DNA of 40,515 nt from Streptomyces poriferorum (lineage in GTDB: Bacteria > Actinomycetota > Actinomycetes > Streptomycetales > Streptomycetaceae). Below the pieces are notes generated by a model. The model worked only from the letters and a program-made list of their open reading frames with translations. It had not been told where the DNA came from and made no database searches. The stretch spans positions 1-40,515 of the forward strand of contig NZ_JAELVH010000029.1 of assembly GCF_019399235.1 (NCBI RefSeq), written 5' to 3'. A program made the position numbers and the translations under genes. Positions 23,458 through 31,954 of the stretch are shown one piece after another (within the stretch, counting starts at the first letter, position 1; every line of letters starts with the position of its first letter).

Positions 23458-25008
23458 GTGTCGGCCAGCACATCCCGTACGCTCCCGCCGGAGATCGCCG
23501 AGTCCGAATCTGTCATGGCGCTCATCGAGCGGGGAAAGGCTGATGGGCAGATCGCCGGCGATGACGTGCGTCGGGCCTTCGAGGCTGACCAGATTCCGCC
23601 AACCCAGTGGAAGAACGTTCTGCGCAGCCTCAACCAGATCCTCGAGGAAGAGGGTGTGACGCTGATGGTCAGTGCCGCGGAGCCGTCGAAGCGCGCCCGC
23701 AAGAGCAGCGTCGCAGCGAAGAGCCCGGTCAAGCGCACCGCCACCAAGACCGTCGCGGCCAAGACGACCGTGACGCGGACCGTCGCGGCCACCGCCGCCG
23801 CGTCGGCCGAGACCGTGGACGCGGTGGCTGACGACGCCGTTGCGGCCGCACCCGCGAAGAAGGCGGCAGCCAAGAAGACGGCTGCCAAGAAGACCGCCGT
23901 GAAGAAGACGGCGGCGAAGAAGACCGCGTCCAAGAAGGCCGGCAAGCAGGACGACGAGATCCTCGACGGCGACGACGCCGCCGAGGAAGTCAAGGCCGGC
24001 AAGGGTGAGGAAGAGGAGGGCGAGGGCGAGAACAAGGGCTTCGTCCTCTCCGACGACGACGAGGACGACGCACCTGCGCAGCAGGTCGCCGTCGCCGGCG
24101 CCACGGCCGACCCGGTCAAGGACTACCTGAAGCAGATCGGCAAGGTCCCGCTCCTCAACGCCGAGCAGGAGGTCGAGCTCGCCAAGCGCATCGAGGCGGG
24201 CCTGTTCGCCGAGGACAAGCTGGCGAACTCCGACAAGCTCGCTCCCAAGCTCAAGCGCGAGCTGGAGATCATCGCCGAGGACGGCCGCCGCGCCAAGAAC
24301 CACCTGCTGGAGGCCAACCTCCGTCTCGTGGTCTCGCTGGCGAAGCGTTACACCGGCCGCGGCATGCTCTTCCTGGACCTGATCCAGGAGGGCAACCTGG
24401 GTCTGATCCGTGCCGTCGAGAAGTTCGACTACACCAAGGGCTACAAGTTCTCCACGTACGCCACCTGGTGGATCCGTCAGGCGATCACCCGAGCCATGGC
24501 CGACCAGGCCCGCACCATCCGTATCCCGGTGCACATGGTCGAGGTCATCAACAAGCTCGCGCGCGTGCAGCGTCAGATGCTCCAGGATCTGGGCCGTGAG
24601 CCCACCCCGGAGGAGCTGGCCAAGGAACTCGACATGACCCCCGAAAAGGTCATCGAGGTCCAGAAGTACGGCCGCGAGCCGATCTCCCTCCACACCCCGC
24701 TGGGTGAGGACGGGGACAGCGAGTTCGGCGACCTGATCGAGGACTCCGAGGCGGTCGTTCCGGCCGACGCGGTGAGCTTCACGCTCCTCCAGGAGCAGCT
24801 GCACTCGGTGCTCGACACGCTGTCCGAGCGTGAGGCGGGCGTGGTCTCCATGCGCTTCGGTCTCACCGACGGGCAGCCGAAGACGCTGGACGAGATCGGC
24901 AAGGTCTACGGCGTGACGCGTGAGCGCATCCGTCAGATCGAGTCCAAGACGATGTCCAAGCTGCGCCACCCGTCGCGTTCTCAGGTCCTGCGCGACTATC
25001 TCGACTAG
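23458..25008 (+). CDS. hrdB: HrdB, principal RNA polymerase sigma factor
   Basis: A 516-residue group 1 sigma-70 factor. The N-terminus [16 protein letters not shown] is followed by a region 1.1-like segment ([11 protein letters not shown]...). Residues 80-165 are an Ala-Lys-rich low-complexity stretch ([20 protein letters not shown]), then an acidic stretch ([17 protein letters not shown]). Region 1.2 begins at [16 protein letters not shown]; region 2 carries [19 protein letters not shown] and [15 protein letters not shown]. Region 4 has the [22 protein letters not shown]. The GTG at 23458 has GAGAGG (23446-23451) upstream; an in-frame TTG at 23452 is less likely. It recognises the bulk of housekeeping promoters, including the TANNNT hexamers described here. 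Confidence 0.97.
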   Translation: MSASTSRTLPPEIAESESVMALIERGKADGQIAGDDVRRAFEADQIPPTQWKNVLRSLNQILEEEGVTLMVSAAEPSKRARKSSVAAKSPVKRTATKTVAAKTTVTRTVAATAAASAETVDAVADDAVAAAPAKKAAAKKTAAKKTAVKKTAAKKTASKKAGKQDDEILDGDDAAEEVKAGKGEEEEGEGENKGFVLSDDDEDDAPAQQVAVAGATADPVKDYLKQIGKVPLLNAEQEVELAKRIEAGLFAEDKLANSDKLAPKLKRELEIIAEDGRRAKNHLLEANLRLVVSLAKRYTGRGMLFLDLIQEGNLGLIRAVEKFDYTKGYKFSTYATWWIRQAITRAMADQARTIRIPVHMVEVINKLARVQRQMLQDLGREPTPEELAKELDMTPEKVIEVQKYGREPISLHTPLGEDGDSEFGDLIEDSEAVVPADAVSFTLLQEQLHSVLDTLSEREAGVVSMRFGLTDGQPKTLDEIGKVYGVTRERIRQIESKTMSKLRHPSRSQVLRDYLD

Positions 25009-25029
25009 GTCGCTCAGTCACGCGGTAGG

Positions 25030-25067
25030 CCGAGGGCCCGGATCCCCCAGGGGATCCGGGCCCTCGG
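25030..25067 (+). terminator. Strong terminator after hrdB
   Basis: A perfect 17-bp stem (25030-25046 with 25051-25067) and a CCAG loop, 21 bp after the hrdB stop. Confidence 0.92.
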
Positions 25068-25142
25068 TCCTGTGCGGGTGCGGGCTGCGGCCGGTGGAAT
25101 GACTCTGGGTAGGCATGGTCCATCACAGAGTCAGGAGTACGC

Positions 25143-25973
25143 ATGTCCCGTACCGTCGTCCGCACCATGACCCGGGCGCTTGCCCTCACTGCCGCAACGG
25201 CTGTGATACCGCTCGTCTCGCCTGCCCCGGCAGTCGCCGACAGCATCGTCATCGGCGGCCAGCCCGCTCACGTCAAGGACAGTCCGTGGGTGGTGGCGCT
25301 CTCCAGCCGTGACCGGTTCGGTGGTACCCGCGCCGGCCAGTTCTGCGGGGCCGTCGTGGTCGGGCCGAAGAAGGCGCTGACGGCCGCGCACTGCCTGAGC
25401 CGGGAGGCGCTGGGTGTCGATGTCGGCCAGGTGCGGGATCTGCGGATCATCTCGGGCCGGGACGAGCTCAACGGCACCGGCGGCAAGGAGATCGCGGTGA
25501 GCGGGACCTGGGTCAACCCCGGTTTCGACGCCGCCACCAACAGCGGGGACGTCGCGGTACTCACCCTCGCCGAGGCGTTGCCCGAACAGAGCGTGATCCC
25601 CATGGCCGGGGCCGGTGACTCCGCGTACGACCCGGATACTGCCGCAGTCGTCTACGGCTGGGGCGATACGACCGGTAGCGGTGACTACGCGTCGTCGCTC
25701 CGGTCGGCGAAGGTGACCGTGCTCCCGGACAGTTCGTGCGAGCAGGCCTATCCCGGAGGCCGTGACGGCACCTACGACGCCTCCGCGATGCTCTGCGCGG
25801 GCGAACCCCAGGGCGGCTACGACGCCTGCCAGGGGGACAGCGGAGGGCCTCTGGTGGCCCAGGGGAAACTGGTCGGCCTCGTGTCCTGGGGGAACGGCTG
25901 CGGGCTCCCGGGCAGCCCGGGCGTCTACACGCGGATCTCCGCCGCCATCGAGTGGATGGAGGGCGCCGCCTGA
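25143..25973 (+). CDS. Secreted trypsin-like serine protease (S1 family)
   Basis: A 276-residue precursor. A signal peptide (MSRTVVRTMTRALALTAATA onward) ends in PAPAVA, with likely cleavage near residue 32. The mature start VIGGQPA resembles the IVGG activation end. The triad is His83 (TAAHC), Asp136 (SGDVAVL) and Ser233 (GDSGGP). Asp227, six residues before the serine, corresponds to the trypsin S1 aspartate, so cleavage after Arg or Lys is expected. SWGNGCGLPGSPGVY completes the S1 pocket. Six cysteines fit three disulfides. AGGAG lies 7 nt before the ATG. It is a single gene bounded by terminators on both sides. Confidence 0.95.
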   Translation: MSRTVVRTMTRALALTAATAVIPLVSPAPAVADSIVIGGQPAHVKDSPWVVALSSRDRFGGTRAGQFCGAVVVGPKKALTAAHCLSREALGVDVGQVRDLRIISGRDELNGTGGKEIAVSGTWVNPGFDAATNSGDVAVLTLAEALPEQSVIPMAGAGDSAYDPDTAAVVYGWGDTTGSGDYASSLRSAKVTVLPDSSCEQAYPGGRDGTYDASAMLCAGEPQGGYDACQGDSGGPLVAQGKLVGLVSWGNGCGLPGSPGVYTRISAAIEWMEGAA

Positions 25974-26000
25974 CCGGCGCGGCCTGAGCGGGTGCGAGAA

Positions 26001-26030
26001 CGGGCGGCTCCCCGGCTGGGGAGCCGCCCG
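26001..26030 (+). terminator. Hairpin terminator after the protease gene
   Basis: A perfect 13-bp stem, CGGGCGGCTCCCC (26001-26013) with GGGGAGCCGCCCG (26018-26030), and a GGCT loop. It can also serve the convergent small gene on the minus strand. Confidence 0.88.
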
Positions 26031-26076
26031 TCGGCCGGTGCGGGACCGGCCCCTGGCTCGTCGTGGATGCGAGGTG

Positions 26077-26310
26077 TCAGTGTTGTTCCTCTTCGGCGGC
26101 TTGGGCCTGCACGGCCGTCAGTCGGTCCGTCTCATCCTGTATTTCCGCGGCGATCTTCTTGAGTTCCGGCTCGAACTTGCGACCGTGGTGGGCGCAGAAG
26201 AGCAGTTCACCGCCGCTGATCAGGACGACGCGCAGGTATGCCTGGGCGCCGCAACGGTCACAGCGGTCTGCTGCGGTCAGCGGGCTCGCGGGGGTCAGAA
26301 CAGTAGTCAC
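26077..26310 (-). CDS. Small zinc-ribbon-like protein (DUF7455-type)
   Basis: A 77-residue soluble protein. A knuckle CDRCGAQ (Cys17, Cys20) and a second pair in LLFCAHHGRK suggest one bound zinc. The C-terminal half is a charged helix (LKKIAAEIQDETDRLTAVQAQAAEEEQH), probably coiled. It matches what I know as DUF7455, a short actinobacterial family without assigned function. The GTG at 26310 has GAGG 4 nt upstream. It diverges from parE across about 430 bp. Confidence 0.8.
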   Translation of the reverse strand: MTTVLTPASPLTAADRCDRCGAQAYLRVVLISGGELLFCAHHGRKFEPELKKIAAEIQDETDRLTAVQAQAAEEEQH

Positions 26311-26744
26311 GTCGCCTCTTCTCTAGCTCGACGAGCTGTCGTACCAGGGTCAACATCCAACCAGGCCGAAAACGTTCCCGCTCGTGGCATTTCTTCGAAA
26401 CTTCTTCTCAGGATGGCTGTCTGTTGCCGGTTCGCGGCGAATGTGCCGTATTGCGTGGCGCTACGGTTTCGCGTTGCTTGTCTCGGTCGGTCCCACCGGC
26501 CGGCTTGCCGGTTTGTTCATGAGGACGTGCCCGGAGCCTAAATGGTTCATGCCTGGAAGGGAACGTGATGTGCACGTCACTCCAAGGAGGGATCGAACGT
26601 GCATGCGAGGCTGGACTAGTGTGAGCGTTCTCCGAGGGTGGCGTTACACCCGCTCTACCAGGCCTCGGTACCCTCTCAGCGGCGACCGAAGCCGAGCCCG
26701 TTACCCACTGGGCCCCAAATGAAATTCAGCGAGGAGCGAACCGC
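26311..26744. other. Long divergent intergenic region upstream of parE
   Basis: 434 bp without a convincing gene. It holds a 13-bp palindrome, AGCTCG-A-CGAGCT (26325-26337), and an imperfect 16-bp palindrome, GTGATGTGCACGTCAC (26564-26579). The ribosome-binding site of parE is at 26731-26736. Base composition is visibly lower in G+C between 26340 and 26560 than elsewhere. I can place no -10/-35 pair with confidence. Confidence 0.5.
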
Positions 26745-28865
26745 GTGACCGCCGATACGTCCGTGCCGTCCACTGCGCTGCTGACCGGAGCAGACCGAGA
26801 CGGTTCCAACTACACCGCGCGGCACCTGCTCGTACTCGAGGGGCTCGAAGCGGTTCGCAAGCGCCCCGGCATGTACATCGGGTCCACCGACAGCCGCGGC
26901 CTCATGCACTGTCTGTGGGAGATCATCGACAACTCCGTCGACGAGGCCCTGGGCGGTTACGGTGACCACATCGAGGTGATCCTGCACGAGGACGCCTCCG
27001 TCGAGGTCCGTGACAACGGCCGCGGCATCCCGGTCGACGTGGAGCCCAAGACGGGGCTCTCCGGCGTCGAGGTCGTGATGACGAAGCTGCACGCGGGCGG
27101 GAAGTTCGGCGGTGGCTCCTACGCCGCCTCGGGCGGCCTGCACGGCGTGGGCGCCTCCGTCGTCAACGCGCTCTCCGCGCGCCTGGACGTCGAGGTCGAC
27201 CGCAACGGCTCGACCCACTCGATCAGCTTCCGCCGTGGCGTTCCCGGCATCTTCACGGAGCAGGGGGCGGAGAGCCCGTTCGATCCCGCCAACGGGCTCC
27301 GCAAGACCAAGCGGATCCCGAAGACCCGTACCGGCACCCGCACGAGGTACTGGGCCGACCGGCAGATCTTCCTGAAGGAAGCCAAGCTCAACCTGGACAC
27401 GCTGTACCAGCGCGCACGTCAGACGGCGTTCCTGGTGCCCGGTCTCACCCTCGTCGTCCGCGACGAGCGGGGGATCGACGGCGCACCCGTCAGCGTGGAG
27501 ACCTTCCACTACGACGGTGGCATCAGCGAATTCTGTGAGTACCTGGCCCAGGACAAGGCGGTCTGCGACGTCCAGCGACTGACGGGACAGGGCAGCTTCA
27601 AGGAGACCGTGCCGGTCCTGGACGAGCGGGGCCACATGATCCCGACGGAGGTCACCCGCGAACTCGGAGTGGACATCGCGCTGCGCTGGGGCACCGGCTA
27701 CGACACCGTCGTCAAGTCCTTCGTCAACATCATCGCCACCCCCAAGGGCGGCACCCATGTGTCCGGTTTCGAGCGCTCGGTGACCAAGACGGTCAACGAG
27801 GTGCTCCGGTCCGCGAAGATGCTGCGTGTCGCCGAGGACGACATCGTCAAGGACGACGCACTGGAGGGCCTCACCGCCGTCGTGACCGTACGGCTGGCGG
27901 AACCGCAGTTCGAGGGCCAGACCAAGGAGGTGCTGGGCACCTCCGCGGCCAACCGGATCGTCGCCAACGTCGTGGCCAAGGAGCTCAAGACGTTCCTGAC
28001 CTCCACCAAGCGGGACGCGAAGGCCCAGGCCAGGGCGGTTCTGGAGAAGGCGGTGGCAGCCGCACGCACCCGGATCGCCGCCCGCCAGCACAAGGACGCG
28101 CAGCGTCGCAAGACGGCCCTGGAGTCCTCCTCGCTGCCGGCGAAGCTCGCCGACTGCCGCAGTGACGACGTGGAGCGCAGCGAGCTGTTCATCGTGGAGG
28201 GCGACTCCGCGCTCGGCACCGCCAAGCTGGCGCGGAACAGCGAGTTCCAGGCGCTGCTGCCGATCCGCGGCAAGATCCTCAACGTTCAGAAGGCATCCGT
28301 CTCGGACATGCTGAAGAACGCCGAGTGCGGGGCGATCATCCAGGTCATAGGAGCGGGGTCCGGTCGGACCTTCGACATCGACGCAGCCCGCTACGGCAAG
28401 ATCGTGCTGCTGGTCGACGCAGATGTGGACGGGGCCCATATCCGCATCCTGCTGCTGACGCTGTTCCAGCGGTACATGCGTCCCATGGTCGAGGCGGGGC
28501 GGGTCTTCGCGGCGGTGCCCCCGCTGCACCGGATCGAGCTGGTCCAGCCGAAGAAGGGCCAGGACAAGTACATCTACACGTACTCGGACAACGAGCTGCG
28601 CCAGCGGCTGCTGGAGCTCCAGCGGAAGAACGTCCGGTACAAGGACTCGATCCAGCGCTACAAGGGTCTGGGTGAGATGGACGCCGACCAGCTGGCGGAG
28701 ACGACGATGGACCCGCGCCACCGCACGCTGCGGCGGATCAACATCGGCGACCTGGAATCGTCGGAGAAGGTCTTCGACCTGCTGATGGGCAACGAAGTGG
28801 CGCCCCGCAAGGAGTTCATCACCAGTTCGGCAGCCACGCTGGACCGTTCGCGCATCGACGTCTGA
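26745..28865 (+). CDS. parE: DNA topoisomerase IV subunit B
   Basis: A 706-residue GHKL ATPase and TOPRIM subunit of a type IIA topoisomerase. The ATPase domain has EIIDNSVDEAL (catalytic Glu), VEVRDNGRGIPV, GGKFGGGSYAASGGLHGVG and a QTAFLVPGL segment. The TOPRIM domain has ELFIVEGDSALGTAK, LPIRGKILNVQKA and VLLVDADVDGAHI. The C-terminus RYKGLGEMDADQLAETTMDP is the conserved subunit-interface motif. It lies next to hrdB, away from dnaA-gyrB, and is therefore called ParE rather than GyrB; its ParC partner is not in the window. GAGGAG (26731-26736) is 8 nt before the GTG start. Confidence 0.92.
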   Translation: MTADTSVPSTALLTGADRDGSNYTARHLLVLEGLEAVRKRPGMYIGSTDSRGLMHCLWEIIDNSVDEALGGYGDHIEVILHEDASVEVRDNGRGIPVDVEPKTGLSGVEVVMTKLHAGGKFGGGSYAASGGLHGVGASVVNALSARLDVEVDRNGSTHSISFRRGVPGIFTEQGAESPFDPANGLRKTKRIPKTRTGTRTRYWADRQIFLKEAKLNLDTLYQRARQTAFLVPGLTLVVRDERGIDGAPVSVETFHYDGGISEFCEYLAQDKAVCDVQRLTGQGSFKETVPVLDERGHMIPTEVTRELGVDIALRWGTGYDTVVKSFVNIIATPKGGTHVSGFERSVTKTVNEVLRSAKMLRVAEDDIVKDDALEGLTAVVTVRLAEPQFEGQTKEVLGTSAANRIVANVVAKELKTFLTSTKRDAKAQARAVLEKAVAAARTRIAARQHKDAQRRKTALESSSLPAKLADCRSDDVERSELFIVEGDSALGTAKLARNSEFQALLPIRGKILNVQKASVSDMLKNAECGAIIQVIGAGSGRTFDIDAARYGKIVLLVDADVDGAHIRILLLTLFQRYMRPMVEAGRVFAAVPPLHRIELVQPKKGQDKYIYTYSDNELRQRLLELQRKNVRYKDSIQRYKGLGEMDADQLAETTMDPRHRTLRRINIGDLESSEKVFDLLMGNEVAPRKEFITSSAATLDRSRIDV

Positions 28866-28896
28866 GACCGCGTTCTCCCCGGCATGGCGCCGGTTC

Positions 28897-28934
28897 GAGC
28901 CGTTGTCTCCACCCACGGGTGGAGACAACGGCTC
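28897..28934 (+). terminator. Strong terminator after parE
   Basis: An 18-bp perfect stem (28897-28914 with 28917-28934) closing on a tiny loop, 31 bp after the parE stop. Confidence 0.92.
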
Positions 28935-29023
28935 CACCCGTGATCCACCCCTCGGCCGATCTGCCGAGCGGTCCGTTTCCGTAGCGTCGGATTGTCAGCA
29001 CTTTCCGCAACTCGGAGGCGCCC

Positions 29024-29542
29024 ATGCCCGGGCTCGTCAACGTCCTGGTGATCGTCGCGGTCATCGCTCTCGTCGTGGTGCGCCAGTGTTCGGAGCAGCA
29101 GATCTCCGGTGACCGCCGCTGGTGGGTCCTGCCGGGAGTACTGCTGGTCATGGCCCTGCGCGAGCCCGGCCTCGTGGATCCGCACCATGAAGCGCTGTCC
29201 GTCGTAGTCCTGGGCGCCGAGCTGGCCGTGGGCCTGGTCACCGGCGCGGGCTGGGCATGGACCACCCGGCTCCGGCGAGCCGAGGACGGGAGCCTCTGGG
29301 GCAAGGGCACCAGGGCGACCGCTTACGTCTGGTGCGCGGGCCTGGCGCTGCGAGCGGGCTTGTACGGGCTTGCCACGGCCCTGGGTATACATCAGGGCGC
29401 GCCCGCCCTGATGACGGCTCTAGCGGTCACCTTGCTGGTGCGCGGCGGCATCCTGGCGCGCCGGGCCGCGGAGATACCGGAGTCCTGCCGTGGATCTGCC
29501 GAGGGCATGAGCTTCCGGCCGACGTGGAAGGACCGTGTGTGA
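29024..29542 (+). CDS. DUF1453-type membrane protein, first gene of a two-component operon
   Basis: A 172-residue protein with about four to five membrane helices (VNVLVIVAVIALVVV at residues 5-19; WWVLPGVLLVMAL; ALSVVVLGAELAVGLVTGAGW; GLALRAGLYGLATALGI; ALMTALAVTLLVRGGIL). This layout fits DUF1453/CcdC-like small membrane proteins of unknown role. GGAGG (29013-29017) is 6 nt before the ATG. Its TGA overlaps the GTG of the following sensor kinase by 4 nt (29539-29542), so translation is coupled. The arrangement suggests an accessory membrane component or signal input for the kinase. Confidence 0.75.
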   Translation: MPGLVNVLVIVAVIALVVVRQCSEQQISGDRRWWVLPGVLLVMALREPGLVDPHHEALSVVVLGAELAVGLVTGAGWAWTTRLRRAEDGSLWGKGTRATAYVWCAGLALRAGLYGLATALGIHQGAPALMTALAVTLLVRGGILARRAAEIPESCRGSAEGMSFRPTWKDRV

Positions 29543-30705
29543 CAGCCGCTGCCTGGACGAGCTGGCCGTCGAAGGAGGCACTCGCGCGGGAGACCCGTCC
29601 TCGGTCGCGGACCGTCATCAGCCGGTTGGTGCGGACGGTCGGGCTGATCACCCTGATGCTCTGGGGGACTTTCACGGATGGACCGTTCGGCCCGTGGGAG
29701 ATCGTGGCCGGCGTCGTCGGAGTGGCAGGATGCGCCGCGGTCGCCGTGGCCTTCTTCCGGGCCAGCCTGAAGAACCGCCTGTGGCCCTCGCTCGGCCTGC
29801 TGTTCCTGCTGATGCTTGCGGCGTTCGGGGCGCAGCAGGCGGGGGCCGAGGTGCCCGCGACGGTGCTCTGGTGCGGCTGCGCCGTGACCGCTCTGGAGCG
29901 GCTTCCACTCCGCGCAGGTGTCCCGTCCACGGCGGTGGCACTCATCGCGTACGCCGCGGTGAACACCGATGACTGGCTGACCACGGCTGTGACCACGGCC
30001 GGGCTCTGCCTCGCGGGGTACGTGCTGCGTCTGGACGCCGAGGCCCGTGGAAGCGCGCAGCGCCTTCTGGCGCAGGAACGGGCGGCACGGGCGGCGGAGG
30101 CCGAGACGGCGGCGCTGGACGAGCGGTCCAGAATCGCCCGGGAGATCCATGACGTGCTCGCACACAGCCTTTCCGCCCAGCTGGTGCATCTGGAGGCGGC
30201 GCGGCTGCTCATCGAGAGGGAGCCGGCCGGGGAGTTCCGGGACGAGGTCCTGCAGCGGGTGGTCGCGTCCCGTTCCATGGCCCGTGAGGGGCTTGCGGAG
30301 ACCCGCCAGGCCCTCTCCGCCCTGCGAGGGGAGGTGGCGCCCGTGGAGGAGTTCCTGCGGCAGCTGGTGGCGGCCGGGCCGGTCGAGGTCAGGGTGGAGG
30401 GTGAGCGGCGGACGCTGACGGCCGAGGCCTCGCAGACGGTCCGGCGCGTGGCGCAGGAGGCGCTCACCAATGTGCGCAAGCACGCACCGGGGGCCAGCGT
30501 GCTGATCAGGCTGGAGTATCAGCCGGACGCCATTGCCCTGGACGTCAGTGATTCGGGTGGGGACGGCCCCGGGGGAGAGTTGGCTGTCAGCGGCTCCGGC
30601 TACGGTCTGCTGGGGATGAGGGAGCGCGCCGAACTGCTGGGCGGCAGTCTGGAGGCCGGTCCCGGCGAGGAGGGGTTCGTGGTGAGTCTGCGAGTGCCCG
30701 CGTGA
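29539..30705 (+). CDS. NarL/DesK-type sensor histidine kinase
   Basis: A 388-residue membrane kinase. The N-terminal 165 residues hold about five or six hydrophobic segments and no extracytoplasmic domain, suggesting a signal sensed in or at the membrane. A coiled linker (RLLAQERAARAAEAETAALD) leads to the HisKA_3 dimerisation domain with IAREIHDVLAHSLS (His204). The ATPase domain has AQEALTNVRKHA (N box), DVSDSGGDGPG and GYGLLGMRERAELLGG (G boxes). The GTG at 29539 overlaps the upstream stop; its own TGA overlaps the next start (30702-30705). Partner and operon order are therefore clear; the signal and regulon are not. Confidence 0.92.
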   Translation: MTAAAWTSWPSKEALARETRPRSRTVISRLVRTVGLITLMLWGTFTDGPFGPWEIVAGVVGVAGCAAVAVAFFRASLKNRLWPSLGLLFLLMLAAFGAQQAGAEVPATVLWCGCAVTALERLPLRAGVPSTAVALIAYAAVNTDDWLTTAVTTAGLCLAGYVLRLDAEARGSAQRLLAQERAARAAEAETAALDERSRIAREIHDVLAHSLSAQLVHLEAARLLIEREPAGEFRDEVLQRVVASRSMAREGLAETRQALSALRGEVAPVEEFLRQLVAAGPVEVRVEGERRTLTAEASQTVRRVAQEALTNVRKHAPGASVLIRLEYQPDAIALDVSDSGGDGPGGELAVSGSGYGLLGMRERAELLGGSLEAGPGEEGFVVSLRVPA

Positions 30706-31379
30706 GCGCGCGGGTGGTGGTCGCCGATGATCAGTCGGTGGTGCGCGAGGGGATCGTCATGCTGCTGGGGCTGTTGCCCGGGATCGAGGTGGTCGGATCG
30801 GCGAAGGACGGGGAGGAGGCCGTCGCTCTTGTGGCCGAGCACGCCCCGGACGTAGTCCTGATGGATCTGCGGATGCCCCGCTGCGACGGGGTGGAGGCGA
30901 CGCGCCGCATCCGCACGGAGTTCCCCGGCACACAGGTCGTGGTGCTCACGACCTTCGACGACGACGGCTCGCTCTTCCCGGCCCTCCGCGCGGGGGCCCG
31001 TGGATACCTGACGAAGGACGCGGGAGGTGACGAGATCGTGCGGGCCGTCCAGGCCGTGCTCTCCGGAGAGGCGGGGCTCTCGCCCGCCATTCAGCGCCGT
31101 CTGCTGGAGCAGGTCACCGAGGGGCCACTGCCGCGGGCGGTGAGCGATGCGCCGGAGCTGCCCGACGGGATGACTCCCCGTGAGGCCGAGGTGCTCGTCC
31201 TGATCGCCGACGGGATGTCCAACGCGGAGATCGCCCGGAGCCTCCACATTTCGCAGGCCACCGTGAAGAGCCACATCAACAACCTGTTCGCCAAGGCCGG
31301 GCTCCGCGACCGGGCTCAGGCGGTTCGCTATGCGTACGTTCGAGGGATCGCACATCCGCCCGGGGCAACCTTCACCTGA
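30702..31379 (+). CDS. NarL/LuxR-type response regulator
   Basis: A 225-residue regulator paired with the kinase it overlaps by 4 nt (GTGA). The receiver domain (1-120) has the acidic pair Asp9-Asp10, phosphoacceptor Asp55 (VVLMDLRMP), a TTFDDD switch region and the conserved lysine in YLTKDAGG. The LuxR-type HTH (about 155-215) is LTPRE-like at MTPREAEVLVLIADGMSNAEI, followed by SQATVKSHINNLFAKAGLRDR. A hairpin (31370-31389) spans the stop codon. The target genes are unknown; the divergence from the next operon is too small (about 100 bp) to exclude that the downstream DUF485-symporter pair is one of them. Confidence 0.93.
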   Translation: MSARVVVADDQSVVREGIVMLLGLLPGIEVVGSAKDGEEAVALVAEHAPDVVLMDLRMPRCDGVEATRRIRTEFPGTQVVVLTTFDDDGSLFPALRAGARGYLTKDAGGDEIVRAVQAVLSGEAGLSPAIQRRLLEQVTEGPLPRAVSDAPELPDGMTPREAEVLVLIADGMSNAEIARSLHISQATVKSHINNLFAKAGLRDRAQAVRYAYVRGIAHPPGATFT

Positions 31380-31389
31380 AGAGGTGAAG
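31370..31389 (+). terminator. Hairpin spanning the response-regulator stop codon
   Basis: CTTCACCT (31370-31377) pairs with AGGTGAAG (31382-31389) around a GAAG loop containing part of the TGA. It may act as a terminator or attenuator before the symporter operon. Confidence 0.5.
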
Positions 31390-31477
31390 TCCGGGGAATG
31401 ATGTGCCCGGGATCTTCCCGATCTGCCCATTCTTGGATACGCGGCCGAAGTGGTCCGTGGACAAGGGGAGTTGTTCG

Positions 31478-31954
31478 GTGGAGAAGGAAGCAGGGCGCGA
31501 GGCCGCAGGGATGCGGCTCGAGGACCCGTGGTACGACGCACTGGCCTCCGGATGGGGGGAACTGGACGGCACGGGAAGTTTTGCGCCCGCCGAGGTGCCC
31601 GCCCCCGCCACACCCGGGCGCGGTCCCAGCGCGGCGGAGATCTACCTGGAGGTGCAGCGCAGCGAGGCCTTCCAGGAAGTGCGCCGCCGGTACCGGCGAT
31701 TCGTCGTCCCCGCCACCCTCGCCTTCCTCGTCTGGTACCTCGCCTACGTCGTCACGGCGGTCACCGCGCCCGGCCTGATGGCCCGTCCGGTGGTGGGCGC
31801 GGTCAACGTCGCCATGGTCGCGGGACTCGGGCAGTTCCTGACCACGTTCCTGCTCACCGGGGCGTACGCACGACATGCGCGGCTGCGCAGGGACCGGGCC
31901 GCGCTCGATCTGCGCTGGGACACCCAGGAGATGACGCGGGGGATCGGACGTTGA
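31478..31954 (+). CDS. DUF485-family membrane protein
   Basis: A 158-residue protein with a soluble N-terminal 65 residues and two membrane helices (FVVPATLAFLVWYLAYVVTA; VAMVAGLGQFLTTFLLTGAY). The segment VQRSEAFQEVRRRYRRFVVP before the first helix is the DUF485 hallmark. DUF485 proteins are encoded with ActP-type acetate symporters (for example yjcH-actP), as here. The GTG at 31478 has GGGGAG (31465-31470) 7 nt upstream; an open frame to 31403 lacks a site. Its TGA overlaps the TTG start of the symporter. Confidence 0.87.
   Translation: MEKEAGREAAGMRLEDPWYDALASGWGELDGTGSFAPAEVPAPATPGRGPSAAEIYLEVQRSEAFQEVRRRYRRFVVPATLAFLVWYLAYVVTAVTAPGLMARPVVGAVNVAMVAGLGQFLTTFLLTGAYARHARLRRDRAALDLRWDTQEMTRGIGR

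Noticed and set aside
26564..26579. Crp-type site (TGTGA-N6-TCACA) upstream of parE
   Set aside because: The half-sites GTGA and TCAC are 8 nt apart instead of 6, so it is listed only as an unassigned palindrome.
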